DNA of 64,000 nt, from NCBI GenBank assembly GCA_000231825.2, contig JH720332.1, positions 123,992 to 187,991 of the forward strand. The letters run 5' to 3'. Made by a program: the position numbers and the translations under genes. Shown here piece after piece: positions 1 to 14,641 of this stretch (the stretch's first letter is position 1; each line of letters opens with the position of its first letter). The notes under the pieces are model-generated. The model saw only the letters and a list, made by a program, of their open reading frames with translations. It was not told the origin of the DNA and searched no databases. The stretch comes from Tetrahymena elliotti 4EA. Taxonomy: Eukaryota > Ciliophora > Oligohymenophorea > Hymenostomatida > Tetrahymenidae.

Positions 1-250
1 ATTTCATCTAAAAATTTCGGATGATGATGTAAAACTCACAATTAATTCATCATCAAAAAAGCGATAACAATTTTTGATTTTAAATTACAAATAATATTCT
101 CAAAAAGTAGCAATTGGATAACAGATCTAAAACTTTAAAAATAAAAATTTTTAATCTTGATTTTATCATAATCAATTTATTCCTCACAAAAGATATTATT
201 TATCAAAGGTTTTTAAATTATAAAAAGCAAAAAAAAAAGCACAGAAATAA

Positions 251-2250
251 ATGAAGAAGAAAACTGACGAATTGAGCAATCAACAAGTTGTAGATACTCA
301 TTTTAAAAAGATTTCAGAACAGTCATCAAGTGATTAGGTCTAATTTATAAAAAGTATATCAGTCACTTCTTAGAAGAAGAAAATTGATCAAACTATCCCC
401 AAAGTTAGCCCTCCATAGGAATATGCAACATTAACTCTCCCTGATGGCAAAACAGCAAAACTACCTATCTTGAAAGGAACTCTTGGTTAACCCATGATAG
501 ATATCCGTAATATAAATCAGTAAACAGGTATGTTTACTTATGATCCTGGTTTTACAGCTACTGGAAGTTGTGCTTCAACCATTACTTATATTGATGGAGA
601 TTAGGGTTAACTACTTTATAGAGGTTATAGAATTGAAGATTTGGCAGAACATTCTACTTTTATGGAAGTTTGCTATTTAATGATTTATGGAGTTTTACCA
701 TCTGCCAAAGAATTGAATGCTTTTGAGGAATTAGTTGTCTCAGAAATGATGGTTCATGAAAAAATTGTAGACTTCTACAAGGGTTTCTAATCTGATGCAC
801 ATCCCATGGCGATTATGGTAGGTGTTATTGGTGCTTTATCTGCCTTTATGCATGAAGAATTTGATGTAAATGATCCTAGAGACAGAGAACATATTGCAAT
901 AAAACTAGTAGCTAAGTTCCCTACTTTGGCTGCATTTGCTTTTAGAACTGCTTCAGGTCTTCCTCTTGTTAAACCTAAAAAGAAATATAACTATATTTAA
1001 AACTTCTTGTATATGATGCTTGCAAACCCTATGGATGATGATTTTGATATAAACCCTGTCGTTGTTGAAGCTATTGACACAATTTTTTTACTTCATGCTG
1101 ATCATGAATAGAATGCCTCATCTTCTACTGTTAGAATTGCAGGCTCTTCATTATGTAATTTTTATTCTTATGATTACATTAATATTATTAGCAATAAGTT
1201 ATTTTAGTTAGATCTGAGTCATCAAAAAATTTTTCTTTGATTAAATCGTCTACAAAATAAAATAATTAATTTTTCTACTTTGATCAATTATAGAAAAAAT
1301 GATTCAATAGATTTATTCAGAAGAAATTTAGTAGTTTATGATCTATTTAAAGAAGCAAAGTTTCTCTAATTAAAATGATTTATTAAAATTAAGAAAGCAA
1401 AAAAACAAAAGATTATTTAGGAAAAAAAATAGAATAAAATTCTGAAATACCTTTTCCAAAAAGTGAAAATAATTTATAAAGCTGTTAAAAATAATTTGAA
1501 TAAAAAGCTGTTAAAAATAATTTTATTCAAAATATTTTTCAAAAAAATTCCTCCCAGAAGCTTAAATTTTAACAATTTGTTATCAAAACTTTTTGATTAT
1601 TTTTTAATTGTTATTTAAATATAATAAAAGCTAATCCTTTTGCTTGTGTTGCTGCAGGTATTGCTAGTTTGTGGGGACCTATGCATGGTGGAGCAAATGA
1701 AGCGGTCCTTTATATGTTAGAATAGATTGGCTCTCCTGATAATATTGAAAAATGCATTAATATGGCTAAAGATAAAACATCTGGTTTTAGATTAATGGGG
1801 TTCGGTCATAGAGTTTATAAAAATTTTGATCCTCGTTCAAGAGTTATGTAAAAAATGTGTTACAAAGTACTTGAAGTTACAGGAAAAGATACTATGCCAC
1901 TTTTAGATATTGCTATTAAATTAGAGTAAAAAGCTCTTTAGGACCCATATTTTATAGATAGAAAGCTCTATCCCAATGTAGATTTTTACACAGGCTTAGT
2001 TTACAAAGCTTTAGATATTCCTATTAATATGTTCACAGTTATGTTTGCTATAGCTCGTTCTATTGGCTGGATCACTTAATGGTCAGAAATGATGGCAGAA
2101 GGTCTTAATAAAATTGGTCGTCCAAGATAACTCTATGTAGGACCTAATGTCAGAGAATTTGTAAAAATCGAAGATAGAAAAGAAGAAGATCAATCAAATA
2201 TCTTAGAAATACCAAAATTAGCTAAAATATCAAACTTGATGAAACTTTGA
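251..2250 (+). CDS. Citrate synthase (type II, bacterial/peroxisomal-like), two exons
   Basis: Condenses acetyl-CoA with oxaloacetate to citrate. The exons are 251-1154 and 1631-2250, split by a 476-nt GT-AG intron in phase 1, and give about 507 residues ending at TGA. TAA and TAG codons fall where the family has ordinary residues. Recognisable blocks in order are the early beta region ([15 protein letters not shown]), [23 protein letters not shown] with the active-site His, [11 protein letters not shown] with the second His, and MGFGHRVYK. The catalytic Asp region follows near [15 protein letters not shown]. The first ~65 residues, before the core, are an extra polar Lys/Ser/Gln-rich extension that does not look like a classic amphipathic mitochondrial presequence. 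The C-terminus ends MKL, at best a weak peroxisomal PTS1. The sequence resembles GltA and glyoxysomal enzymes more than animal mitochondrial ones. Location in the cell is unresolved. Confidence 0.93.
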
Positions 2251-2717
2251 AAAACTAATTCCATACATTTTCATATCTTAAATCTGTAAATAAATTTTTT
2301 GTGTTTAAATGTATTCAAATCATAATCAATATTCAAATATATTTAATTTTCTTGACAAAGAATAAAAAATAAATTGATAGTCAAAATATAACTTGAAAAA
2401 GAAATTAGTCAAATTATTTTTTATTAACTTAATACTTGTGCTAAATCAGCATCATTCTTACATGATATTTCTATGCATATTTTCATTTAATTTCAAATAA
2501 TATTTCACTTATTAATAACAAAAATTGATGTTAAACTAAAATAAAACATATAAAAGATATAAATTAAAACCATTATTTACTAAATCTTTTATTTTTTTCA
2601 TTAAGTTGAAAAATTATGTTTATAATTAGTTCATCAATTTTTTTTACTTTTTTTTAACTAAATAAACTATTTTTATGTTCTTGATTAATTTTATGTGAAT
2701 ACTTACTTGATTTGTCT
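2251..2717. other. Intergenic spacer between convergent genes
   Basis: AT-rich spacer between the 3' end of the citrate synthase gene and the 3' end of the minus-strand membrane-protein gene. I see no coding pattern, RNA gene or repeat. Confidence 0.5.
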
Positions 2718-5700
2718 TCATTTTTTTTTGACATCGTCTTAACTAAAGTTATAATCATGGTCATTACTACTGCTAAATTGTATTACTTAATCTATAGATT
2801 CCTATCTTTTTTTTAATTTAATTTAGGGACTATCATCTAAAGCTTAATTTTCATTTAATATAGGAGTAAACTCAGTATTTCCATTAAAAGTACTCTATTT
2901 TCTCTATTCTAAATACTTTTGTAACTATGAAATCTTATCTTCTAGAATATCAATCCTCTTTTTATCACTTATATTTGCATTTAAACCATTGCTGGTATGT
3001 AACATCTAAGTTGTAGGAAAGGACAACTTTATTTAATTATCCTTATTAATTAATAATAATAGTTTTATTTTAATTTAATTTAGATAAATAAAATTACTTT
3101 ATCTTCATCAGATTTGGCTATTTACTAAACTTATTTAATTTCTTTCTGTTTCAAATTTTAACTGTCAGCATAATATAATGAAATTAGTAAGGCTTTTTCT
3201 TTTTTATGGTATGCTTTGATAAAAACTACAAGAACTATAATATTTAGTAAGTATAAGAAACCAAATATTATATAAATGAAAATAATTTAAGCATCTACAA
3301 CACTAGTATAATTTTAATTCTGGTCCTAGAAAAAGTAATTGCTGATTGCTAAGGCATAAATTATCATCGAAAAAGAATTCATCAAAACCTTAGATAAAGT
3401 ACAATATTTTACTTGAATTTCTTTTGAGTCTTTGGTCTTACCTATAGAGATTATTATATCAAGCAAATCTAAGCAGAATAAAATACCCAGCATCTCCTTT
3501 CTTTAGTTTATGAAAAATACAACTAAAATTGTTGCTAAATAAATTTTCAAGTTATCAAAATTTTCAATAATGTTTTTGACGATTTTGTCTGTTATAATAA
3601 CATTCTTAAAGCATACAATTCCATTATAAACTACTACGATCAGACTTGCAAAGTAGCTTACTACATTACTTTATTTTAAAAAATTTAATTCAATCTTGAT
3701 GGAATTAGATAGTAATAATTTTACATAAATTAAGAATCATCATAATACTTAAGCTAGAAAAAGCTATAAAAAAGAATAGGAATAAAACATATTTTTTAAA
3801 AAGTATTATTCAACTTTAAAAAAACATTTTCACTTGATCTTAATAAATCCAAAGATATTATTGTAGTAATAACCTCAATTAATACAAATGCAACTAACAG
3901 AATAGCAATCCATTCAATTATTCTCAAAACTATTAGTAAAAATAACAATATATAATAAAAAATTAAAATAATAATTACTGTTCGCGACATAATTTGATGT
4001 TAAGAAATTATTCTCCGGTGAAAATTCATTAGATGATATTTCAGTTCCAAATATTTTAGTATCTCCTGTTTCATAGAATTTATTTAATTAGCTTCCTAGG
4101 ATATTGCTTTATTCAACTATCAGGTGAGAAATTCCATAAAAATTAAATTTGAATAATTCCCTTACAAGTTAACTCATAAATGGACTTTAAGGAGAAATGT
4201 ATAATAAAGCTAAAACTAGATATTGTAACTGAACTATTGATTCAATTACTATTTTCACTTAAGAAAAGATTAGCATGAATACTGCTATGAAACCAAGAGA
4301 AAAATAAATTAAGATTGATATTCTTTCTTGGAATTCTTCAATGTTGCCTATTTAAAAAGATTTGAGTTGTTAGAAACATAAATAAATTTAATATTAATGA
4401 TTAATTAATTTACTGTTTAAATCATTTGATAGTATGACACCAATTGAGCTAGAATACTTGTAATTTTAAAAAACACTTGAATTACTATAAGTTCCCCTTA
4501 AAAAAGTAGAATTAACAACTCTAATTTAATAAACCTAATTGAATAATATTGTTTGTAGTATATTATAGTCTATTTAAAACTTTATCTCAACAGCTTAAGG
4601 GTCATTTTATAAAAGATCATATTTATAGTATAATGGATCTATATTTCTAAATTAAAAAACAACATAATCAGCCAAATTTGCAGATTTAGTTGATATTGGT
4701 TAGTTAAATAAAAGAATAAATCTGTTTGTAAAATAATTATTTTAAATAACTCTAAAATTGATCATATTTGAGCAAGTAAATTCACTGCTACTACTTGTTG
4801 GATCACAAAGTACACATTTCTAAGAAAGATAATCCTTTACAAATTCATTTGGGCATTCTTTTAAGCATTATCCTTTATATAAAAATAGATTTTATCCACA
4901 TTCTGTACAAGATAAACTAGATTGATCAGAGCAGTTCAAACAAGTTGAATAGCAAGGAAGGCATTAGAAATTATTTTTAAAATATGAAGTAGGGCATTGA
5001 CTTAAGCATTATAAACCAAATTATATATAAACTACAGAATCATTCTAAATGCATGATGAGCAGTTATATTTTGAAGAACATTCTTAGCAACCTTCTGGAC
5101 ATTGGTAGCAAATATTTGAACTTTCTTCAAGATAATATCTTGAGGGGCACTTTAAATTGCAAGTCATCTAATCTTTAACAAAAACAAAAGATGAAATACA
5201 ACTTTCACATTCACTATCTGAGTGGTTGCATGTTTGGCAAGGTAATGAGCATTCCTTTTTTTATTTTATTTTGAATATTTAATTTTTAAACTTGGAAAAA
5301 CAATGTTATTGTGATTAAATTTTTCTTTAGTTCAATTAAGATATAAAAACATTTATTTTTAGATTGTTAAGATGTTTTAGTTGCAATTTGTTACCTCACA
5401 CTTCTGAGAGAATATGTTGAAAAATTAATTTTCTTTACAAGATGCTTTTTCTGAACATTTTTAATTTGATGATGAGCAATTGATACAATTTTTTTCATCA
5501 CAGGTAATACATTAACTTAATGCTTCAGATTAGTAAGTTCCGATTAGACATTTAGTATAGCATTTATTTTGAAACAAATATGAACCTTGGTGACAAGAGA
5601 TGCAAGTGGTTGAATCTTCTTAGCACTGATAACAATTTTAGTCACATTACTAACATGATCCTGTTGAAACATCAGGATACTAACCATCAGGGCATGGTTA

Positions 5701-8700
5701 AATAGAGCATTAATTTTATTTTCTTAAGTAAACTCCTTAGATGCATTTGTTACAATTGATTGGACTTTCTGAGCAAGACTAACACAAGATATCACATTTG
5801 ATACATTCGCCTTTCACTATTTTTGTTGAAAAAATTTTATGAAAAAGTAGAAGAATAAAGAAGGAGAAATACTTGGATTTAAGTTGTTTAGATAAAATCC
5901 TGTAGCACATTACGTACAATTACTACTTTCTTTTTCACAGAAAAGGCAAGAAGAATCACATTATTTGCATGTGTTTTAATCCAGATAATATCCTTCTGAA
6001 CAAAAACTAACACAAGTACCATTAAAAACATATAGATTATTTTTGCAGACTGAGCAATTCGATGAAATTTTTGAGCACTCTTAGCATGAAGAAGAGCATT
6101 ACTAGCACCACATTGTATGATAATCAATATAATATCCTACACCACAATCCTAAAGACATTATTATTGTCCTTTTTCATCAGTATATAATGCTAATCCTTA
6201 TGTACACTGCACACACTGAGGTTTTTAAGTAACTATATTTAAAAAGCAATTTTAACAATTTGATACCTAACTTGAGCAATCAATTGGTAAAAAATTAAAG
6301 TAGGAAAAATCAATATTTAAAAAAGTTGATAAGGATGTTTAATATTTATCATCACAACCTCCATAACTTTTAACTTTGCCAAAATAAATCATAATAAATA
6401 ATTAATTAGGGTATTGATCACTTAACATTGCTACACTAGAAATATTGTCATTGAGATTTATTGATTGTGTTGTAGAATCTAAAGGTCCATAACGTAAAAA
6501 TCCTGAACTTTTAGAATTAAAGCTATAAATAAAATTATACTGATTTTAGAATTAAGAATTCCTCTAAATCAAAAATTAGTTATTATCAAATAAATTAAAT
6601 AATGTGTTAATCGCGTCAGTTGAAGAATAGAAAAAACTTTTTATACTCACTGATAATCCTAATGAAGGATTATTAGTCAATAATACCTATTATACAAGTG
6701 CATCATACGAAACTCTATATCAATAAAATGATTTAAAATATTATAATTTGTAAGTAATTTTACTGAAAAGCAATTAAAAGACAAGGCTCCTCATAACAAG
6801 TTGTGAATTAATATAGCTTTAAAATATAAGTTGATTATTTAAATTAATTAATACTATTCAATTGCTTTGATAGAGAAACATCATAGAACATTAGTTAAGC
6901 TAACCCTTTTTAAGTTCCTAATATAAATACTTGGTCATAGTTTGAGATATATTTTATTGCATTTAAACTATCAATATTTAGCTGAGATAAAGACTAAATT
7001 GCTACTTGTTTACCTTTATAAAAATTTTAAGTATTGAATCTTAAATAAATATTATTTTACCATTCTTAATGTGACATGTAATATAATGACCTATTGAGCT
7101 AAATGTGTAAATAGTTTATCTTTTTGTATCTATTTCAATCTAAACTATAGGCGAGCTATGGAAAGAAATAATAGATTAAGGCTCAATACTTTTTTAATTT
7201 GTACCATCTTTATCCTAAAGCTTGAAAATGATGATTTTTCCATCTTAATTACCAGCAGCTATTGTTAAGTCATCTATCTAAGTTATATAAGTAAAATTAT
7301 AAGAAGGGAGTTAGAAGTAGTTAGTAAGCTGCCTTTTAACAGTATCAATCAAAAATATTTCAGTTTATGAGAATGCTAATAATTTCAGAGAGTTTGAAAA
7401 ATTAATTTTTATTGAAGATTCTTAAGAAGGCATAAGATCAATAGGATATAATAAACCTTGAAATCTAGGTTTATAATTAAAATCGGTTTTGTATAAAGTC
7501 ATAGAATATTAACCTAATTAATTAAAATAATTATTTAATAAACAAAATAAATTTTATTTTTTTTCAAATAGGTTATTTTGAAAAAATTTTTGAGTGTTTT
7601 TAAATTTTAATGTAAAGTTGATTCTTATTAAAATACGAAATAAAAATTGATCAATTTCTTCTTCTTATTAATTATTTACATTCTGAATATGCAACTGATA
7701 CTTCATTTAAAGCAACTTGATCAGGAGTCTGTAAGATTCTTTGTAATTAAGTTTAGAAAGATGATATTAATACATTAAACACATCTAAATTAGATACAGT
7801 TTACCAATTAGATTTATCTACTGTAACTAAAGATACTTTTGATATTGATGGATTCTTATTAAGTAGTGACTTAAATTACCAAAAGAAAAGAAATTTGCTA
7901 TTGGACATTGAGAAATAAGAAAATCTTATCTTTCTCACCACTTCATATGTATTTAAATCAAGAAACACAGACATCTAATTAACGAGATCGCTGATAAGAA
8001 GATATTTTTCTTAATTCAAAACTTAGATTTCATTAGGAACTACTAGAGATTTTATTTACAATTTATTTTATAACTAATAAATATTATTAATATTCTTAAA
8101 AACTAGCAAATAATTTAATGAGCTTTCATTTATCAAAGCATAGATCAAATTATCGCTCTTTATACAGTAGCTAAAAGTACCAGAGTCTGTTATGTATGTA
8201 ATTAATTCATTTTCTTGTGTTACATCACTGCTATTATCTAGTATTACCTCATTGAAAATATACTTATTATCTGATTATTTTGAGATGTAAATAAGATCAT
8301 TAACCTAAATATCTCTTTTGATGGGTATTAAGTGTATATCGTTTTTTACTCCTAAATCTATGTAAATACCATTATTTATCATATCTATAATTTACATTGT
8401 GCTATCACTTTTAACTATCAGTACAAGTTTTCTTTCTTAATCAACTACTTCTATCATATTTGCTGAAGGAATAGCCTCTTAATACTAAATTTGATTTGAA
8501 TTATCTTAATTATATAAATTCAAAATGCCTTTTCGTGGATTGTAGAAAATAATTTCATTTTCTGAGACATATTTTAAGTAAGAAATATCTTAGCATGTGT
8601 AATCTAACCAAATGTTCAATTGAAATGAGTTTTATTTACAAATGTCTGCAATTGCTATTGAAAAAATAGATAAAATAAATATCACTTTTCTCATTCTCAT
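2718..8700 (-). CDS. Large membrane protein with signal peptide, propeller-like ectodomain and furin-like Cys-rich repeats
   Basis: Spans a multi-exon gene. It starts at ATG 8698-8700 with a signal peptide (a basic MRMRK start, then a hydrophobic run ending AIA). The next few hundred residues read as a beta-propeller, including WD/PQQ-like blades such as AAGNQDGKIIIFKLQD near 7240. A phase-1 GT-AG intron of 166 nt lies at 7514-7679. Roughly 6250-4790 encodes tandem Cys-rich units of the growth-factor-receptor/furin type (spacings like CxxCxxxCxxC...CxxGYY). From about 4700 to 3100 several strongly hydrophobic segments follow, and the tail is polar and Gln-rich, ending VKKK before TGA at 2718-2720. 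This architecture is typical of a very large ciliate family annotated only as putative transmembrane proteins; the ligand is unknown. Additional introns are likely near 5260-5400 and 5830-5880. Treating the span as one gene is an inference from frame and domain order. Confidence 0.72.
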
Positions 8701-9193
8701 AGCTTAATTTTGTGTTCTTTTTATTTTATTAAATATATTTATTTTGCGTACCTTATTTGTTTTTTGAAAATTAGCTTCACAAATTAATTTTTTATTCAAC
8801 TCCAATACTTGATTTACATTTTTAATGCTATTTTAATTTTAATAAAAGTAGAATATTTTTTCGATTACATGTATTTTAAAGCTAATGCTTTTAAAAAAAT
8901 TACTTATTAAACAAATCCAAAATAACTAAGAAAACATATTCAAAATAAAAAAAGTCATGTTTATTTTTTATTTATGTGATTTCTTTCAAAAAAAATTCAG
9001 GCAATTAATTCATATTTTTCAATTATTCTTTTATAATTAAAAAAAATCACTTTTATTGGTCAAATAAATTGTATTTTTGAAGATAATATTTTAACAAATC
9101 TCTGAAAATAAATTTAGACATTTGATAAAATTAGAGTATGGTCTTTCATAATATAAAAAGAGATAAAAAATATCATTTAAAGTAATAATTAAA
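8701..9193. other. Intergenic spacer
   Basis: AT-rich DNA between two tandem minus-strand membrane-protein genes. It must hold the promoter of the gene starting at 8700. I see no distinct motif. Confidence 0.45.
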
Positions 9194-12100
9194 TCACATT
9201 TAAATGAACTCTTTGTTCAAGTTACTTGATTAAATTTAATTTTTATTCACATAAAATTATTGCAAATTATCATCTTCTTGTATTTAATCACATTGACAAG
9301 AGTTATTATTGGCTTAGTTTCTATTAGCTGAGTCAACTTCTTCTTTATCATTTAATATGTTCAATTAATCTTATATATTGTGAGTTGAAAGATTATAGTT
9401 ATTTAATAGATTTTGGAGGTAGTTAATAGATGAATTACATACATTTAGTTTTTATTTCATTCTTATTAGCATATCATTTTAGTTTAGCAGTGTTTAGTTG
9501 ACTTCAGTCATGCTATTATCCTCAATATCATAATTTTAAGGAGGAGGGATTAGAGTTTCATCATCAACAAAATTTATTTAACTTTTTTATTCCTCTTGTT
9601 GATTAGGAATATCTAAATATAATAAACTTAAGTTACTATTTGTATGAATTAAATTTTTTGCAGTCTTTGGGATATTATCATCTAAAATTATTTTATTATT
9701 ACTAGCCTCTAATTCAATCATATTATTAATAAAACTTTTATTACTATAATTTAATTTTCTAGGAGTGAAGGCATCAGATTACTTATGCTATTAGAAAATA
9801 GATTTTTCCTAATAATAATTAATTTCGTTTTAATTAAGTTCTATTCCTCCTTCTTACATTTACTATTTTATTTATTATTTAGATGCTACTAATTCTTAGG
9901 GATTTAGAGATTCTTCATCTGATAAAGTATGAGATTTTGCTTATTTTTTTTAATTTTCTATTTTTACATCAACCTAAGATAACAAATAATATTTTTCATT
10001 GCTTCCAATCATAAGAGGATCATGTTAATTTTTTTCAGCATTTATTACTTGTTTCTTATTGAAGCAAGAAATATTTTTTTTTATGAACTTAATGACAATT
10101 AAAAAATTTATAATGATAATTGCTGAAACTGAGATAAATTCAATTATTATAGTAGTTTCTATTTAATTTACTAATTTATTGTTATTGCTAATTTAATTTT
10201 ATTGTTAATTAAGAAGTTAATCATAACAGAAAGCATAGCTTATATGCGTACCTACTATAATTAATAGAATCAATTCTTGAATAGACATATAATAATTTAA
10301 AATAGTTTCTTAGAAAGGCCCATGTAACTTAAAAATTGATACTAAAGAGCAGATTAAGTTTATTGCAAAAATTAGAAAAATTTATGTCAAAGGTTGATTG
10401 TAAAATAAGACTGTTGTTAAAACTAAAGCTATTTTTCTAAATGCAATCATTATCGGATAAGCTGTTAGTTTTCTTCTCGAGAAATCTGTCTCTCTAATAT
10501 TATAGAAAAAAGTTTTCCAAACACTTTTTATTGATCTATCCATGTCTAAAATAATAAAAGATCTCATTTTTAATAGATTTTTTATTACTATGAAAGCATA
10601 TATTACTGTTAATATACTTAAGATAACCTAAATCTACTACCTATTTTATATTTTTAATAAAAATATATTTAAAAATTACGAAGAACCAGAAAGAAAAAAA
10701 TTTACAATTAAGAAGTGAAATCATTTTATTAAAAAAAGGAATTAATATGAGAAACAGCAGAAAAGACCAACTGAATAAATGTTAATTAAATTATATTTCC
10801 GATGACATCGCTTTCTAATTCGATCTAAATAACTCTCAATATTCTATAAAAGCAAATCTCATCTCTCTCAGAATTCCTCTTACTTCTAATAAAATTGATA
10901 ATTTTAAAAATAGCTAAAACTAAACCCAGCAAAATCATTGATGTATAGCCTTTTATTATTATATATAATTTAAAAATATAACCCATTTAATTTATTTTAC
11001 CTGAATATAAAAAGCTTTAGGAGTAATATCCTTTAAATAAAAGATATTATTCATCAGACAAATGAAGCTTTGTTGGAAAACCAAATATATTAACTTTTAC
11101 TGTTTCAGATTTATTCAAACTTATTAGCTAATAATAATTCTAGCTGCTCCAGTTACAATTAAAAAAAGACAAATACTTTGACATATTGATAGAAACACCA
11201 TTTTAAAGGGATTTGGAATAGGATAAAAGAGAAATATATTACAAGATTTCTACATTTATCAAATACCCAGAGAACTAGCCAATAAAAATGGCAAGAAAAT
11301 TCAAAAAGTAAAGTATTTTTGTGAAAAAAGAGATTAACAAAGAGGAAGATTCTAAGCCTTTTTTAAATAATAAATAAATAAGGAATAAAATTAATAAAAT
11401 AATTATTTTATTACTTAATGATTGTGGTGGTGTAATTATTGGAAGAGAAAAAGAAACTATTTAAGTATTTTAATGATCACTATATTCTGGGTTTATTTGT
11501 AACTCTAATAATGGATTTAGTATAAAATTATCTATAAGAATATTAATCATAATATCCCCTTTTTCTATTTCAGAAATTGTGATTTAGGTAGTATTTAACA
11601 TTTATTGATTAATTTTAATTTGAAAGAAATTATTATTTTCTTTATTCTTGTATTCTTAAAATAGTTTTTGTGAAGTTTAATCTAATTTTATTATTAAAAT
11701 ATTAGAATTGATAAAATCAGAAAACACTTCAAAATTAACTTTATCAATTTTTTATATCTGTTACCCATTTTAGCTCTATATATCATCTTCTTCATTATAT
11801 TTTTCATTTTTTTTAAGATATCTATTCTCCTTCTTTGAAAAACTTATATTTTCTTAATTAGTTTATTACATTTATGAAGTATTTTGGTTACTATTTTATA
11901 CTTTATAAATTTATGTACAATTCGAATTAAAATCTTTTGTTGAAGTATTTTAAATGGATTAGATATCACAATTATTACAAGCATAATAATTTGATCTATC
12001 AATAATGTTTATAACTCTAAAGAATGAGCTGCAGGAATAATCTTTACTTGTAATTTTTTCTATTATTTGGTAAATAAATGATGTAGATTTTATTATTTAA

Positions 12101-13470
12101 TTAATATGTTGTGGTGAGTATTAATTATTTTATTTTTATGCTTGCTTAAGATTTAAACAAAAGTGCCTATTATGATTAAAATTAAAAAATTTTAAATCCT
12201 AAATGTCTATTTAATGCTTTTACTATTTTATCAGTAATTTAAATTCTTTGATTTCAATTTAATCAATTTCATTATTATTTTTTAATACTAGTATTTTATT
12301 TTGATTTTAAATTATTTTAATGACTTATGTCAATTCATAGTTTATTGAATCATAATAAAAATTAGCTGTCTCTTCTAACAGTTTTATCTGTTATAAGACA
12401 TTATCAAAAACTATTAATAAATCAGTGATTGAAAAGTTAACATAAACTGTTTGGTTATCAATGCATACTTAATCATTTATTAAACTTTCCAAAACGTTCA
12501 GATCATTTTATTAATTATTTATTTTTTTATTTTAATTATTCTCTAATTTGGCTATATACTTCATTTAAACCAAGCTAAATAAGAAAAAATACTGATTTTG
12601 GCTTTTATTATTAACATAATCAAATTCTTTTGATTCATAGTTCTGATAATTAGTTGATAGTATTACAAATTATTTTTTATAAAATTCTGAGATCTAACTA
12701 TTATAAAAAATTGTAATCTATTTTGTTTCAAGCTGATAAATAGTCAATTTATTTTGCTAAATTTCTTCAATTAAAAGGTAGTGCTTGCGACTTAATTCAT
12801 TTTATTTATTTAAGTCTTCATCTTTTGTTAATTCATAAGCTTGAAACTTTTATTTCTAAATAATCATCACTCTAATATTCAGATTTCCTATTTAATATAC
12901 CCTTTATAATAAACCTAGGTCATTCTACTGAATAGTTTCCTTAATGATCTCTTTATCATTAGGAAAATTAAAAGCTAAAAATTCTACTTAAAAACTATCA
13001 TAATAATAGATTAACACATAATTTTCTATTAAAATTACGAATAAGTTATCCTCTTATTTCTTCTTAATAGGAAATTAGCTTTAAAATGTTACTTTGTTAT
13101 CCATACTTTTTATTTTTATCTAAACTACTTCATTTGCTTATAAAATCTGTAATACATTATTATTTTTTTCGCCATTATTGTTGAAAATACACTCATAACT
13201 TTTTATATCCTTTTTCTTTTATGATTCAATTAATGTTATAATTTAACTACATTATAAAACTTTCTCACTACCTTCTTAAACTCTATGAATACCCTTAGTA
13301 ATTTATGCTTACTCTTAGTTTAATGCTCTTGTTTGATAATAATCACTTTCGCTGATGATTAATGATCCATAAAAAAAATAATTTAAACTTTATGAAAGGC
13401 AAATATTAGTAGTGATTAGTATAACTAATATCCTTGCTGTTATATTAGTTAAGATGGTTGGAAATCTCAT
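9194..13470 (-). CDS. Large multipass membrane protein, function unknown
   Basis: Starts at ATG 13468-13470 with an N-terminal hydrophobic stretch (MRFPTILTN..., signal peptide or anchor). A long Asn/Gln/Ile/Lys-rich ectodomain follows, with many N-x-S/T sites and only scattered cysteines. From about 11450 to 10050 there are several hydrophobic helices (for example IIILLILFLIYLLF, and later a block with IAFRKIALVLTTVLFY). The cytoplasmic tail is polar and ends FIQM before TGA at 9194-9196. The layout resembles the upstream neighbour at 2718-8700 but without evident furin-like repeats, so the two may be tandem members of one expanded ciliate membrane-protein family. I cannot assign a substrate or ligand. 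Introns are probable but were not all placed. Confidence 0.62.
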
Positions 13471-14641
13471 TTATCGTAAATTTTTATTTCTTCCTTTTTT
13501 ATATTTATGAAGTAATCTATGCTTTTAAATTTTTGCTAACTTTACAAATAAATCTTAAAGTAGTTGAACAATTTGTAACAAAAAAAATTAATATAAAGTT
13601 AATAAATAAGAGTATTGTTGTTTATTAATAAAAGTAAGTGATAAATTTAATTAGTTAATAGTACAATAACTCAAAATTAATAAATTTCATATAGATTTAT
13701 TAAATATATAATTTTTATTTCTTTATTAGAATTAGGAATGCAACATGTTTATATTTTAAAAATCATTTTTACTCACATAAATATATTGTAATTCCTATTA
13801 ATATATTATTGATCATAAATTTCATCTATTTTAAAAAAATAATTACCAAAAAATTTTTCAGAAGATCAATTTTTCAAACAAAAGAATGCATTCGAAATAA
13901 TTGCCGTATATAATTAGAAAAACTAATAAAAATTAAATTTTCAAAATGTAATATTTTTAAATTTTGTTTGTAGGTTAAAGAAACTTATGAATAAATAATT
14001 TCAAAGAATTTAAAACAATAATTTTATTTCAAAAAGTTGATACACAAATATATGCTATTTAAGTAATATAATACTGATAAATGGTCTTATTGAATGTTAT
14101 TTGATTTTATGGATATAATTATAAAATGATTTGGGTAAATTGATATTTTTTTTAAGTAATTTATTCAATAGATAGTTAAAATAATATTATTTATTTGCGA
14201 ACTAGTTAGTTGTAAGCTGGAACTAAACAAAATAGACGAGCTAAAAATATTCTTTTGTTAGTAATAAAAGAAATTTCTTGATGCTAGCTATTTGTTTGAA
14301 TTTTTAGTAAGATAAATATTGAGTAATAAAACTGTTAGTAATAAAGAATTAACTTCTTTTTTAATCATTTGTTACCTAAAAGAAGGCTTAATTGATAATT
14401 AAGATATGGTTATATTCAGAGTTTTTCAGAAGATGATAGTTCGATCGATAATTGGTACTTTGATAATGGTTGATTTTTAATAGTTATTGATTAAAGTGAG
14501 AAGAAGTAAGAAAATAGATATTAAGGAATTTAGTTATATTGTAGATCATATCTATAAAAGTATAGAACAGTGAGTGTTTATATTTTGAATAGCAGAGTAA
14601 GCAATTCAAAAAACGAAGAAATGAAAAACTGATAGAATTTT
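13471..14641. other. Intergenic spacer
   Basis: About 1.2 kb of AT-rich DNA holding the 5' flank of the gene starting at 13470 and the 3' flank of the phosphatase gene. I see no coding pattern or structured element. Confidence 0.45.

Noticed and set aside
5888..6127. Short minus-strand frame starting MIIIQCGAS
   Set aside because: Out of phase with the furin-like Cys-rich repeats of the large membrane protein, which read correctly in the neighbouring frame.
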